64,000 nt of DNA from Bacteriovoracia bacterium (GTDB lineage: Bacteria; Bdellovibrionota; Bacteriovoracia; Bacteriovoracales; Bacteriovoracaceae). The DNA lies in NCBI GenBank assembly GCA_030431635.1, contig JAUIIL010000004.1, positions 353,829-417,828 of the forward strand, read 5' to 3'. The position numbers were made by a program, and so were the translations under genes. Shown here piece after piece: positions 55,986 through 63,473 of this stretch; position 1 is the stretch's first letter; each line of letters starts with the position of its first letter. The notes under the pieces were generated by a model. It made no database searches and had not been told where the DNA came from. It was given only the letters and a program-made list of their open reading frames with translations.

Positions 55986-57200
55986 TTAAGAATTTGTAGC
56001 ATTTTTTTGAGAAAATAGCGAAATAACATTGTCAGTATTCATATCAACTTGCTGGCTACGAATATGTTGCATTATCTTTTCGGCTACCTCTTTTTGGTCA
56101 TCTTCATCACATTTTGAGTAATGGTCAGCAAGTTTAATATCCTTGTGACCTGTCATTGCTATAACAGCATCTAAACCACCACCAATTTTACGTGCTAATT
56201 TTGCCATACCATGTCTCAATATGTGTGTCCCTGTGTAGGGGACGCCACTTTTTCTTTGAGCTTCACGATAATTTAACTGAACTGTGCAATAGTTGATAGG
56301 ACTTCCATCAACATGGAAAACAAAGTCATTACCAGCAGTCTGGAAGGCTTTTCTTTTCAGCAGAATTTCCTTAATTTCATCAGTGATGTAGCAAGGTCTA
56401 GATTCTCTGTTTTTAGGAAACGGTTTTAACTCTAAAAATGTTTTGTGTGTCATGTCCCAAATACAAGTATGTTTTATTAACATCCTTCTATTTTTTAAAT
56501 CAACGTTTGACCATTGAAGACCAGCTACTTCACCTATCCTGCCCGCAGTAAAAAATTGCATCATAGCCAAATCTTTGTAGAGTGGTTTTAAGTATTCAAA
56601 AAATAAATAAGCATCCTCTAGAGATATTTTTTTATTTTTATCCGGTACTGGTTTGATGAAGCCTAGTTTTTTATGTTTTCTTTTAATAGGGCAAGTTAAT
56701 GAGAGAGCTTCCTTTTCAAACTCTTCACTTTCTTTGTACCAATTAAAAATTGTCACAAAAAGGTTAAGTTCATTATTCAAGTTACATCTACCAGCTCTAC
56801 CTCTCCCAGATTCTTGATAAAATGTCGAACGGTAGTATTCCGCAAGATTATTAACCCAATTTGTAATTTTTGATGGAGTAATTTTATCCATTGGCAGATG
56901 TTCGATATTTTTCCAAGGTTCATAGCGTCTTTTCCAGATAGCCTTTGTACTTGTCGCAAGCGTTGGAAAGTGAAGTTCTTGCATTTTTTTCCACACATCA
57001 GCAAGTGTTGAATAACTTGAAGAGGGATCAAATTGTTCATGCTGGTCTGATTTACGCCAGACTTTTGCTTCAAAAATTGTGGAAAATGTTTTTTGAATTA
57101 CTTTACCATCAACTTTTTTTCTGGCCATATAGGAGTTACTTATTTTGTGCTTGTAGATCCCTGGTGTGCCTTTTAGTTTCTTGTAGTCTTTAAAACTCAT
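55986..57200 (-). CDS. int: Integrase of the mobile element (tyrosine recombinase)
   Basis: 404 residues, longer than Xer. An N-terminal arm-type DNA-binding region (about 1-60) and a core-binding domain precede a catalytic domain with Arg in AGRIGEVAGLQW, His-x-x-Arg in HILRHG, His in GHKDIK and Tyr in LADHYSK. It would integrate and excise the element. Position at the element end next to the excisionase-like gene (three bases upstream) is typical. Distinct from the chromosomal recombinase at 37246. Confidence 0.9.
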   Translation of the reverse strand: MSFKDYKKLKGTPGIYKHKISNSYMARKKVDGKVIQKTFSTIFEAKVWRKSDQHEQFDPSSSYSTLADVWKKMQELHFPTLATSTKAIWKRRYEPWKNIEHLPMDKITPSKITNWVNNLAEYYRSTFYQESGRGRAGRCNLNNELNLFVTIFNWYKESEEFEKEALSLTCPIKRKHKKLGFIKPVPDKNKKISLEDAYLFFEYLKPLYKDLAMMQFFTAGRIGEVAGLQWSNVDLKNRRMLIKHTCIWDMTHKTFLELKPFPKNRESRPCYITDEIKEILLKRKAFQTAGNDFVFHVDGSPINYCTVQLNYREAQRKSGVPYTGTHILRHGMAKLARKIGGGLDAVIAMTGHKDIKLADHYSKCDEDDQKEVAEKIMQHIRSQQVDMNTDNVISLFSQKNATNS

Positions 57201-57203
57201 TTC

Positions 57204-57443
57204 TTATTCTCCTTTGATCCACGTAAGAATCTCGGTTGGAATAAAAAAGAGTCGTTTGCCTCGTTTTCTGTAGGGAATATTTCCATTACTAACTAGGTTA
57301 TAAATGGTTCCCTTTTTGTATGCAGTAAATTTGCATACTTCATCTATCGTCCAAATTATTCTATTGTTAAAGAACGTTTCAGAGCTAGATTCAACATCTT
57401 TTTTGCTCTGATTTATGTTGTTTATCATATCACTTTTTGTCAT
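57204..57443 (-). CDS. Excisionase-like helix-turn-helix protein
   Basis: 79 residues. The C-terminal 50 residues (WTIDEVCKFTAYKKGTIYNL, then IPYRKRGKRLFF and a final W) are a MerR/AlpA-type winged HTH as found in phage and ICE excisionases. It is encoded just ahead of the integrase gene with three bases between, so the two are co-expressed. It may bend att DNA for excision or repress the element. Confidence 0.75.
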   Translation of the reverse strand: MTKSDMINNINQSKKDVESSSETFFNNRIIWTIDEVCKFTAYKKGTIYNLVSNGNIPYRKRGKRLFFIPTEILTWIKGE

Positions 57444-57508
57444 GCATTTTCCAGCTTTCTATAAGTTTAGAAATTTAAAATATTACTTTGACGGCCGCGT
57501 AAAAATAT

Positions 57509-58429
57509 CTACATGCCTCTTTGTTTTGGGTAACTCAAATGTGTTAGCTTAGGGTTTAATTCAAGGAATATTTTTAGAAGTAATTTAGTTTCACGTTTAT
57601 CTTTGCCTAAAATGTAGGCGTACTTATGCTTCTTCGGAATTTTTCTTTTTAGACACCTTTTTTGATGTTGTTTTGACTCTAGTTTTATTTTTTCTAAAAT
57701 ATCTGATGGAATATTTTCCCTAAAAAGATTATCTCGTTTTGACCAGTTCTTTTCCCATTTGAATCCTAGTTTTTTTGCATACCTTTTATATTGTGATATT
57801 TTTCTAAAATATCTATCGGTGAACCAGCCTTTCTGAGGATTATTGGGAGCAAAATACTCATACCTAGCTCCTGATTTTTGTCCAAGATACATAAAGTTAC
57901 ATGCTTGATAGATTGTTCCTAGTTCTTTTGCCTCGATGTCGGAATATCCTGTAAAGCATTTATAGGATGTATTTTTTGCCATCCATCTGACGGCGTACAT
58001 AAGCAAAGCAGAGTTTAAATTTTTAGGTGCCCATGAGATACATGCGCCACGACTAATAAGCTTTTCTAGGTCTCGATTTTCTTTCCCGAGTAAATTAGAA
58101 AAGGCATTAGGTGTGGCCATAACGATAACGCCAGCCAGTTGCCCTTTATACCTCGCTGTAAAGCGGTGTGTGGGTCTAAGAGGCATTTTTCCTAACCACT
58201 CATGGCGTTTTATAAAAGAAACGATTTCACGGCACTTTTCCTTTTCTTCTTTAGAGACAAACTGAAAAGTAAAATCGTCCACTTTAATTTTTTGCAATTC
58301 ATTTTGACTAAGTCCTGATTGTTTTACATCAGCATCTAAATTTTTAATTCTGACATCGTATTGCCAGCAGTGATTTTTCTTATAATGGTTTTTATGATTA
58401 TAAGAATTTTGAGCAGAAAGATCGTTCAT
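57509..58429 (-). CDS. Mom-like GNAT protein, putative DNA adenine modification
   Basis: 306 residues; the ATG follows AAGGAGAAC. Residues about 75-195 form a GNAT-like core: FTARYKGQLAGVIVMATPNAF (quoted in part), LISRGACISWAPKN, LLMYAVRWM and YSDIEAKELGTIYQACNF with YLGQ. This arrangement matches phage Mu Mom and its relatives, which turn adenine in DNA into a carbamoylmethyl form and so block restriction enzymes. The N-terminal 70 residues and a basic C-terminal tail of about 110 are extra. No Com-like zinc-finger activator is seen nearby. Family assignment is from recognised motif pattern; activity is inference. In a conjugative element it could protect incoming DNA. Confidence 0.6.
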   Translation of the reverse strand: MNDLSAQNSYNHKNHYKKNHCWQYDVRIKNLDADVKQSGLSQNELQKIKVDDFTFQFVSKEEKEKCREIVSFIKRHEWLGKMPLRPTHRFTARYKGQLAGVIVMATPNAFSNLLGKENRDLEKLISRGACISWAPKNLNSALLMYAVRWMAKNTSYKCFTGYSDIEAKELGTIYQACNFMYLGQKSGARYEYFAPNNPQKGWFTDRYFRKISQYKRYAKKLGFKWEKNWSKRDNLFRENIPSDILEKIKLESKQHQKRCLKRKIPKKHKYAYILGKDKRETKLLLKIFLELNPKLTHLSYPKQRGM

Positions 58430-58486
58430 AGTTCTCCTTAAAAGGAAAACAATGGCGGTTCTTCCTGCTCAATGTTTTGGTTGTGG

Positions 58487-58612
58487 TTAGTCTAGTTTTG
58501 TTTGAGTAAGGCAAGTGACAATAGTCGGGATTCCATTTCTAAAACGAATAGTGATTTCCCCATAAAACTGCTCTTGCATTTTTTGGCTTAGTAGTTCAAA
58601 AAGTTTTTTCAT
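58487..58612 (-). CDS. 41-residue protein, DUF2292-like
   Basis: A short frame from ATG at 58612 overlaps the stop of the gene upstream (ATGA), a sign of real translation. It encodes residues such as KLFELLSQKMQEQFYGEIT and IRFRNGIPTI, which resembles the small DUF2292 family (short helix, then strand with G-x-I-T/I and NG). No function is known for that family. Too short for standard gene lists. Its stop lies 57 bases before the Mom-like start. Confidence 0.5.
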   Translation of the reverse strand: MKKLFELLSQKMQEQFYGEITIRFRNGIPTIVTCLTQTKLD

Positions 58613-58902
58613 ATTTGTGATTCACCTTTTTTACGTTCCTTCTCAATTGCTTTGATGGCCAATTCAAGCTCCTCATGCGTGAGAGTAGGAAGAATGTTTC
58701 TTAATTGCTTTTTAGGGCTTTTGTGCTCGCTCAGCAGTATTTCTTTGCTTTTTTGAAAATGTTTTTCAAAAAAATTGACAATGATCCATGATGATAGTTT
58801 TGATCTATTAATTACAATTTCATTTGATGTAATTTCACTAATCATTGAATCAAGTGCCAGATCTGCATTTTCGCTTATCCTGACACCTAGGTTTTTTTTC
58901 AT
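58609..58902 (-). CDS. Small DNA-binding-like protein (ribbon-helix-helix type)
   Basis: 97 residues. The start LGVRISENADLALDSMI and the later RSKLSSWIIVNFFEKHF fit a strand followed by two helices as in ribbon-helix-helix regulators and MobC-type relaxosome proteins. The C-terminal 40 residues are charged and helical. It starts on the last base of the lipoprotein gene and overlaps the 41-residue gene by four bases. A likely binder of the TGATAAG boxes upstream, by position only. Confidence 0.5.
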   Translation of the reverse strand: MKKNLGVRISENADLALDSMISEITSNEIVINRSKLSSWIIVNFFEKHFQKSKEILLSEHKSPKKQLRNILPTLTHEELELAIKAIEKERKKGESQI

Positions 58903-59357
58903 TATTTTTTGTCTTTATTTTTTTCTAAGGTCCATATAGAGTCTTCTTCGATAGTCCAAACTCTATGACCTTCTATTAGTTTTTTCCCGTTGATGGTCGT
59001 GTCGACCCAATCTTCTGAAACAACTGGTTTTGTGATTGCTGGTCTTCCACCTGAGATATTTTGAGGCCCATTGACTCCGAACTTATCTAGGTTAAACAAA
59101 GTTTTGCGCCTTGTTTCCTCATCACGTTTATCAAGTCCTTTGTGCACAAAATAACTAATAAGTCCTCCAACAGCGGCCCCAACTAAAGCACCTTTTAATG
59201 CTCCTTTCCCATGGTCCGAGGAAGAAAAAGAACCCACAGCACCACCAGCAACAACTCCAGAACCAATTCCGAATCCAACCGATTCTCTCATCGTGCTACA
59301 GCCAGAACTTAAGCAGCCAATCAAAATAGCTACAAAAATACTTAAAAATTTATTCAT
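58902..59357 (-). CDS. Lipoprotein with glycine-zipper segment
   Basis: 151 residues. Signal and lipobox LSSGC put a lipidated Cys at residue 20. Residues about 27-70 have repeated small residues ([15 protein letters not shown] and [13 protein letters not shown]) as in glycine-zipper 2TM lipoproteins that insert into membranes. The tail is polar. On a conjugative element such proteins may play the VirB7 role or aid entry exclusion; neither is shown. AAGGAG precedes the ATG. Confidence 0.65.
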   Translation of the reverse strand: MNKFLSIFVAILIGCLSSGCSTMRESVGFGIGSGVVAGGAVGSFSSSDHGKGALKGALVGAAVGGLISYFVHKGLDKRDEETRRKTLFNLDKFGVNGPQNISGGRPAITKPVVSEDWVDTTINGKKLIEGHRVWTIEEDSIWTLEKNKDKK

Positions 59358-59463
59358 AAATAGAACTCCTTAAAAATCTCAACTGTGTATCATTCTGATA
59401 CTGATTAAAATTTAAAATTTTCTTTTAATCTCTTGAGGTTAGATGGTTTTTTTAGAAAACTTT

Positions 59464-59505
59464 GATGATAAGCACTTATCATCGACTTATCACTTAAACT
59501 TATCA
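59464..59505. promoter_or_regulatory. Cluster of TGATAAG boxes (operator or oriT/iteron-like)
   Basis: Read on the plus strand, GATGATAAG (59464-59472) and CTTATCATC (59475-59483) are a perfect inverted repeat with a two-base centre. ACTTATCA then recurs at 59474, 59485 and 59498, spaced 11 and 13 bases, close to one DNA turn. The cluster is in the 170-base gap before the lipoprotein gene. A second inverted repeat, GTATCA/TGATAC, is at 59387-59401. No other gene is in this gap. Confidence 0.5.
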
Positions 59506-59527
59506 TTTGTAATTCAATGAGCTTGTA

Positions 59528-60271
59528 TCATTGAAGGGTGATAGTTTTACCTTTTCTATTTTTAAATGTTACCGATTGATTTTTATTTAATACATCATCT
59601 AAACAAGAGTAATAAAACTTAGCAGTATACTTTTCTAATTCCTTTGATTCTATATCAATCATCTTAGTTAGTTGCTTTGTATTTCTCATGACATAGAAAA
59701 CTGCTGCAATTTTATCTCTTGTACAATAATCTAAAAATTTATCTCGGTAACGCTGTTTATCTTTAAAGGTAGGCTCATACTCAAGAGCAACAAAATGTTG
59801 AGCGTTCTTATATTTAAGTTTAAAAGCAGCGTCGCTTCTAATTGATCTTAAATCAACAATAGGAAAGCCTTTATCAACAATGCTAGTGGATCTAAGCATA
59901 TTCTCTGTATAGTAAGACGAAACATTTTTGAATCTCTTTAAAGACTCTCTTATTTCTCCTAAGTAAAGATCATGACTTATATTTCCACTTAAGATTTGCT
60001 CAATTGTATCTTCGCTACCCAGATAAGATAAACATTCTTTCAATGATTTACTTGTGATTGAAAAAACCTTTCCATTCCAATCTTGGTCATAGTGAGGTCT
60101 TTTCTTGAGATAATCATTTTTTTCAAGATTGTTTAGTCTTCTTGATAAATTTGAAATAAACATCTCTGGGAATAAATATTTACTTATTTGCCCAAAAGAT
60201 GCGACTTGATTAAAGTAAAGGTATTCAAATAGTTTATAATCATTCGCTTTCAGTCTGATTCTCGATTTCAC
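59528..60271 (-). CDS. Replication-relaxation family-like protein
   Basis: About 247 residues if started at the GTG at 60271, which has GAGG six bases ahead; a GTG at 60304 and ATGs at 60286 and 60283 are alternatives with no site, and all overlap the upstream gene. The N-terminal 75 residues form a winged helix (FGQISKYLFPEMFISNLSRR), and ALEYEPTFKDKQRYRDKFLDY near 165 (quoted as 20 or fewer below) is typical of the family's nuclease-like part: EYEPTFKDKQRY. Such proteins occur on conjugative elements and are thought to act in DNA processing. May serve as relaxase or its helper, since no other relaxase is visible here. Confidence 0.55.
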   Translation of the reverse strand: MKSRIRLKANDYKLFEYLYFNQVASFGQISKYLFPEMFISNLSRRLNNLEKNDYLKKRPHYDQDWNGKVFSITSKSLKECLSYLGSEDTIEQILSGNISHDLYLGEIRESLKRFKNVSSYYTENMLRSTSIVDKGFPIVDLRSIRSDAAFKLKYKNAQHFVALEYEPTFKDKQRYRDKFLDYCTRDKIAAVFYVMRNTKQLTKMIDIESKELEKYTAKFYYSCLDDVLNKNQSVTFKNRKGKTITLQ

Positions 60272-61748
60272 TATCGTCCTCATCATTATCAATCGAAGTT
60301 GCACCTAAGTTTTGCATTTCTTGTTCGACTAAGAGTTCTTGAAGATTTTTTCTTTTTGCTTGTGAAAACTCCGCTTTGATTTCTTCACCTTTTGCAAGAA
60401 TCTCACTCTGATCAAGATATGGTGCTTGAACTTCAAGAAAGGTGTTACCTTTTGCCCAGATTGCTCGACCAGCAATGTCAGGGAGTTCCATTGCTTTTTT
60501 ATTACCAAGAACCAAATTAGATCCTTGAAATGTATTCATTCTAAAACAAACTCGACCTTCGACATTTTCTTGGATGTTAGTATCAATTGTTTTAACTGTT
60601 ACTCTTTGAGTGGCTAAGATAAGATGAATGCCAGCGGCCCGACCTAACTTGGCGATCTCATCTGTTATTTTTCTGGCCTCCATTGCCTGCTCATAGTTAC
60701 TATCTTTTTTACTTCCCAACATGTAGAGAATGCTTGCCTCATCAACGCCTAAAACAATAACGTCTAATTTGTCACGTTTAGGTTCAATGTATTCATGTCC
60801 ATTCTTTTTAAGCAGTTTAAACCTTCTTTTCATTTCAGTTTTGACGACTCTAAGAAAAACGAGAGATTCCTGAATGCTTTTTGCTACTCTGACATTTGGG
60901 AAAACTTCAAACTTTGTAAATTCAACGCCACCTTTTAAATCGAGTAGATACATCTGAAGATGAGGTGATGTTTCAAGAAGCCCTGTTATAGCTTGCTTAA
61001 AGAAAACAGATTTTCCGCCTCCCGTTGTTCCTGCAATGAGAAGATGTGGTAGCTCTCTGATACTTTGAGTAATTGGTCCTTCAACTGATTCCCCAACGAT
61101 AAAAGAGTATTCTTCCTTTAACTCATCAACAAAATCCTTGTAGTCACATTTAGATGGTAGTGGACGAGCTGTAAGTAAAACTTCAATAAGCTTTTTATTC
61201 TGGCAGCTTTTGATAGTTTCAACATTTTCGCCACTACTTGCAACAAGGCGTGATTTTTTCTTTTCGTATTCATCAAGGCCAATTCCAACAGAATTGATAA
61301 TAAGTTTTGTCTTTCCCTTACTTAACTTGTCAATTCTCACTAACATTGGTTTTTTATCAAGGGCATTTTTAAGTCCTAGTAGATCAATTGCCTTTTGGTA
61401 TTTATTCCATTCTGCAAATGCTCTTGTGCCTAAAAAAGCAAGAATCAAAAAAATATAGAAGAATAACAAAAAAGCGACATTCGCTCCAATTCCTAACTGA
61501 TAGAAAAAATCGCAATTGTCTGGTGTAAACATCTGGGGATAAATACGATGTGCCCATTCAAGGTGTTTTAAATTTGCACCTATGGCCGTTGTAAATATCG
61601 CTCCAGGAACGATGAGTAAGAAAAATTCTTTTTTCTGTTGAGGTATTCTGATAACCCCATACCAAATAAGTTTTGAAAATGCCTTCAAAGCTTTAAATAA
61701 GTTGTTACATGAGCGAATGAAATCGCTCCCTGAGTGAGTAGTTGTCAT
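60240..61748 (-). CDS. FtsK/SpoIIIE-type conjugative coupling ATPase
   Basis: 502 residues. Two or three membrane helices (about 42-58, 83-106) precede an FtsK-like motor: Walker A IAGTTGGGKSV (238-248), LLDLKGGVEF, Walker B-like VIVLGVDEAS, LGRAAGIHLILATQR and the C-terminal GRAIWAKGN. Such ATPases feed DNA to a type IV secretion channel. The C-terminus is acidic. AGGA precedes the ATG. It replaces the usual VirD4/TraG-type protein in this element. The 3' end overlaps the next gene. Confidence 0.85.
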   Translation of the reverse strand: MTTTHSGSDFIRSCNNLFKALKAFSKLIWYGVIRIPQQKKEFFLLIVPGAIFTTAIGANLKHLEWAHRIYPQMFTPDNCDFFYQLGIGANVAFLLFFYIFLILAFLGTRAFAEWNKYQKAIDLLGLKNALDKKPMLVRIDKLSKGKTKLIINSVGIGLDEYEKKKSRLVASSGENVETIKSCQNKKLIEVLLTARPLPSKCDYKDFVDELKEEYSFIVGESVEGPITQSIRELPHLLIAGTTGGGKSVFFKQAITGLLETSPHLQMYLLDLKGGVEFTKFEVFPNVRVAKSIQESLVFLRVVKTEMKRRFKLLKKNGHEYIEPKRDKLDVIVLGVDEASILYMLGSKKDSNYEQAMEARKITDEIAKLGRAAGIHLILATQRVTVKTIDTNIQENVEGRVCFRMNTFQGSNLVLGNKKAMELPDIAGRAIWAKGNTFLEVQAPYLDQSEILAKGEEIKAEFSQAKRKNLQELLVEQEMQNLGATSIDNDEDDSEIENQTESE

Positions 61749-61767
61749 AAGTATTCCTTATTAATTT

Positions 61768-62739
61768 TTATTGAAAAGTAGGTATAAATGTTTGTGTCAA
61801 AGACACAATTAAATCTTTGCCAGAATCAAGTGTGACATATTCTTGTCCTTCTTGATTCATTCTCTGTGCCTGTCGTTGAGCTTCCATATCTGCAACTTTA
61901 GAAGTTCCATGAAGGAGAGCATTTCTCATGGTTGCATCAGGTGTTACAGTTTGTGGGCCACCAAGTGGTCCTGTATTACCAATGGCGACTTTTTTAGTAA
62001 GCACATCTGACATTCCTGAAACCATCGTTAGGCCAAGAGTTGTAGCGACTCTTATCCCTGCTGAACTATGGTAATCTCCAATTATGCAAGGTGAGTAGTC
62101 TCTCGTATCTAGTGCGTGAGCTTCGATTTTGAACTCTATGCCTTCAGGAGTAACGCCTCTATCAAACTTAATGCAGATTTTTTCTCCTTGCCCTTTATAG
62201 CTTGCAATTCCAAGCAGTGTGCTATTTTTAGGAATTTTGCCTCGTCCTTTGTAGCTGCCTCCATAAGGTAAAATAACTTTAACGATTGAACTTTGTTCAC
62301 GGGAGTCAATTCCTGTAAGTAGTTGCCCAATAAAGTTAGTTCCAATGGGGATAAAATTTGAGCCATCGACTGGGCGATCTCTGCCAATGATCTGAATTGC
62401 TTTGTACTTTATAGGCGGAGCAGTTTGTCTATAATTCTGTGATTTCTTAGAATTATTTCGTTCTGAGTTTTCAGGTGTCCATACTGTAGAATTGAAAGAA
62501 TAGTTCTTATTTTTAGTTTGCTCATGTTGTTGCTCTTTCTTCTTGGTTCTCATTGCCTGTTTGGTTCCATGGATGAGAAAGCTTGTGTCTTCTTTCTTAA
62601 AGAGAACATAAGCAAAAAAAGAGATAAAAAGCCCAATTACTAAAATCCCAATATTATAAAAGTTAATAACATTTTTTCCGCCATCAACTTTATAAATAAA
62701 TCCTAAAAAATGGCTCCATTTTGAACTAAAAAATGTCAC
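61768..62739 (-). CDS. VirB10/TraB/TrbI-family conjugal transfer protein
   Basis: 323 residues. A short N-terminal cytoplasmic part, one transmembrane segment (about 28-46), a Gln/Lys-rich linker and a periplasmic beta-domain. The C-terminal region has IPIGTNFIGQLLTGIDSRE, then GRGKIPKNSTLLG and a later DTRDYSPCIIG, the beta-barrel pattern of VirB10 proteins that span both membranes in the type IV secretion channel. Start is GTG, overlapping the upstream stop (GTGA). Confidence 0.8.
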   Translation of the reverse strand: MTFFSSKWSHFLGFIYKVDGGKNVINFYNIGILVIGLFISFFAYVLFKKEDTSFLIHGTKQAMRTKKKEQQHEQTKNKNYSFNSTVWTPENSERNNSKKSQNYRQTAPPIKYKAIQIIGRDRPVDGSNFIPIGTNFIGQLLTGIDSREQSSIVKVILPYGGSYKGRGKIPKNSTLLGIASYKGQGEKICIKFDRGVTPEGIEFKIEAHALDTRDYSPCIIGDYHSSAGIRVATTLGLTMVSGMSDVLTKKVAIGNTGPLGGPQTVTPDATMRNALLHGTSKVADMEAQRQAQRMNQEGQEYVTLDSGKDLIVSLTQTFIPTFQ

Positions 62740-63473
62740 CTTAGCCTCGCTCTAGGAATAATAACTTTTGCATTTGCCTCTTTATAAGAAGCATGTAGAG
62801 TAAAACCTTGTTTGATTTTTAGATTCAAAAAAATCCGAATTCGCCCCGAATCATTCTTTTTTAATTTTTCTATCAAAAAAATAGGCGGTTGAAATTGAAG
62901 TGCTTTGTTTCGTCTTGTAATTGAGAAAGTTACATTCTTTAACTCAACATCATCTTGTCCTATGTTATTGACGTTAAGATCAATAATCCAAAGTTTTGCT
63001 AGAGAGTTATAGGTAATGTCTTCAACACTAAAATTAATCACGTTTTTAATTGAAAACTTGATAGAAAAAGTTGTTACTCTTTTTTTGCTTTTATTGTTAT
63101 AGGCATAGCTTGATGGACGCGAGTTCCATCTAACTTTAACCAAGTCATCATACTTTCCATTTTTTGTTGTTTTGAGTAAAAAACCATAGGTATGATGCTT
63201 ACAATAAATAAAAAGATTTGTGGACACTTCACCTAAAGGCTGAATCGTTACATCATTTGTGTTTTGAATAAACTCAACATTGTAGTAGTTCTGATTTCCG
63301 ACAACTCCTTTAACTGGTTGTTCATTAAAACGTAAAACAGTACTCTGGCCCATTCTTAAGCTTAGAGTTGCCATTTCGTTGCTGCTTACTCCGACTTCTC
63401 TTACAAGTGCGTTTACATTTGATATTGTCAGCATGATAAAGCTTAGCAATAAAAAGAATCTAGTTATTACCAT
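62736..63473 (-). CDS. VirB9/TraK-like conjugal transfer protein
   Basis: 245 residues with a signal peptide (1-22, NVNA). Beta-rich, with SLRMGQSTVLRF, then VTIQPLGEVSTNLFIY and a C-terminal strand-rich half, as in secretin-like VirB9/TraK proteins that bind VirB10 at the outer membrane. No lipobox. Overlaps the gene upstream by 14 bases and the VirB10-like gene downstream by four. Confidence 0.7.
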   Translation of the reverse strand: MVITRFFLLLSFIMLTISNVNALVREVGVSSNEMATLSLRMGQSTVLRFNEQPVKGVVGNQNYYNVEFIQNTNDVTIQPLGEVSTNLFIYCKHHTYGFLLKTTKNGKYDDLVKVRWNSRPSSYAYNNKSKKRVTTFSIKFSIKNVINFSVEDITYNSLAKLWIIDLNVNNIGQDDVELKNVTFSITRRNKALQFQPPIFLIEKLKKNDSGRIRIFLNLKIKQGFTLHASYKEANAKVIIPRARLR

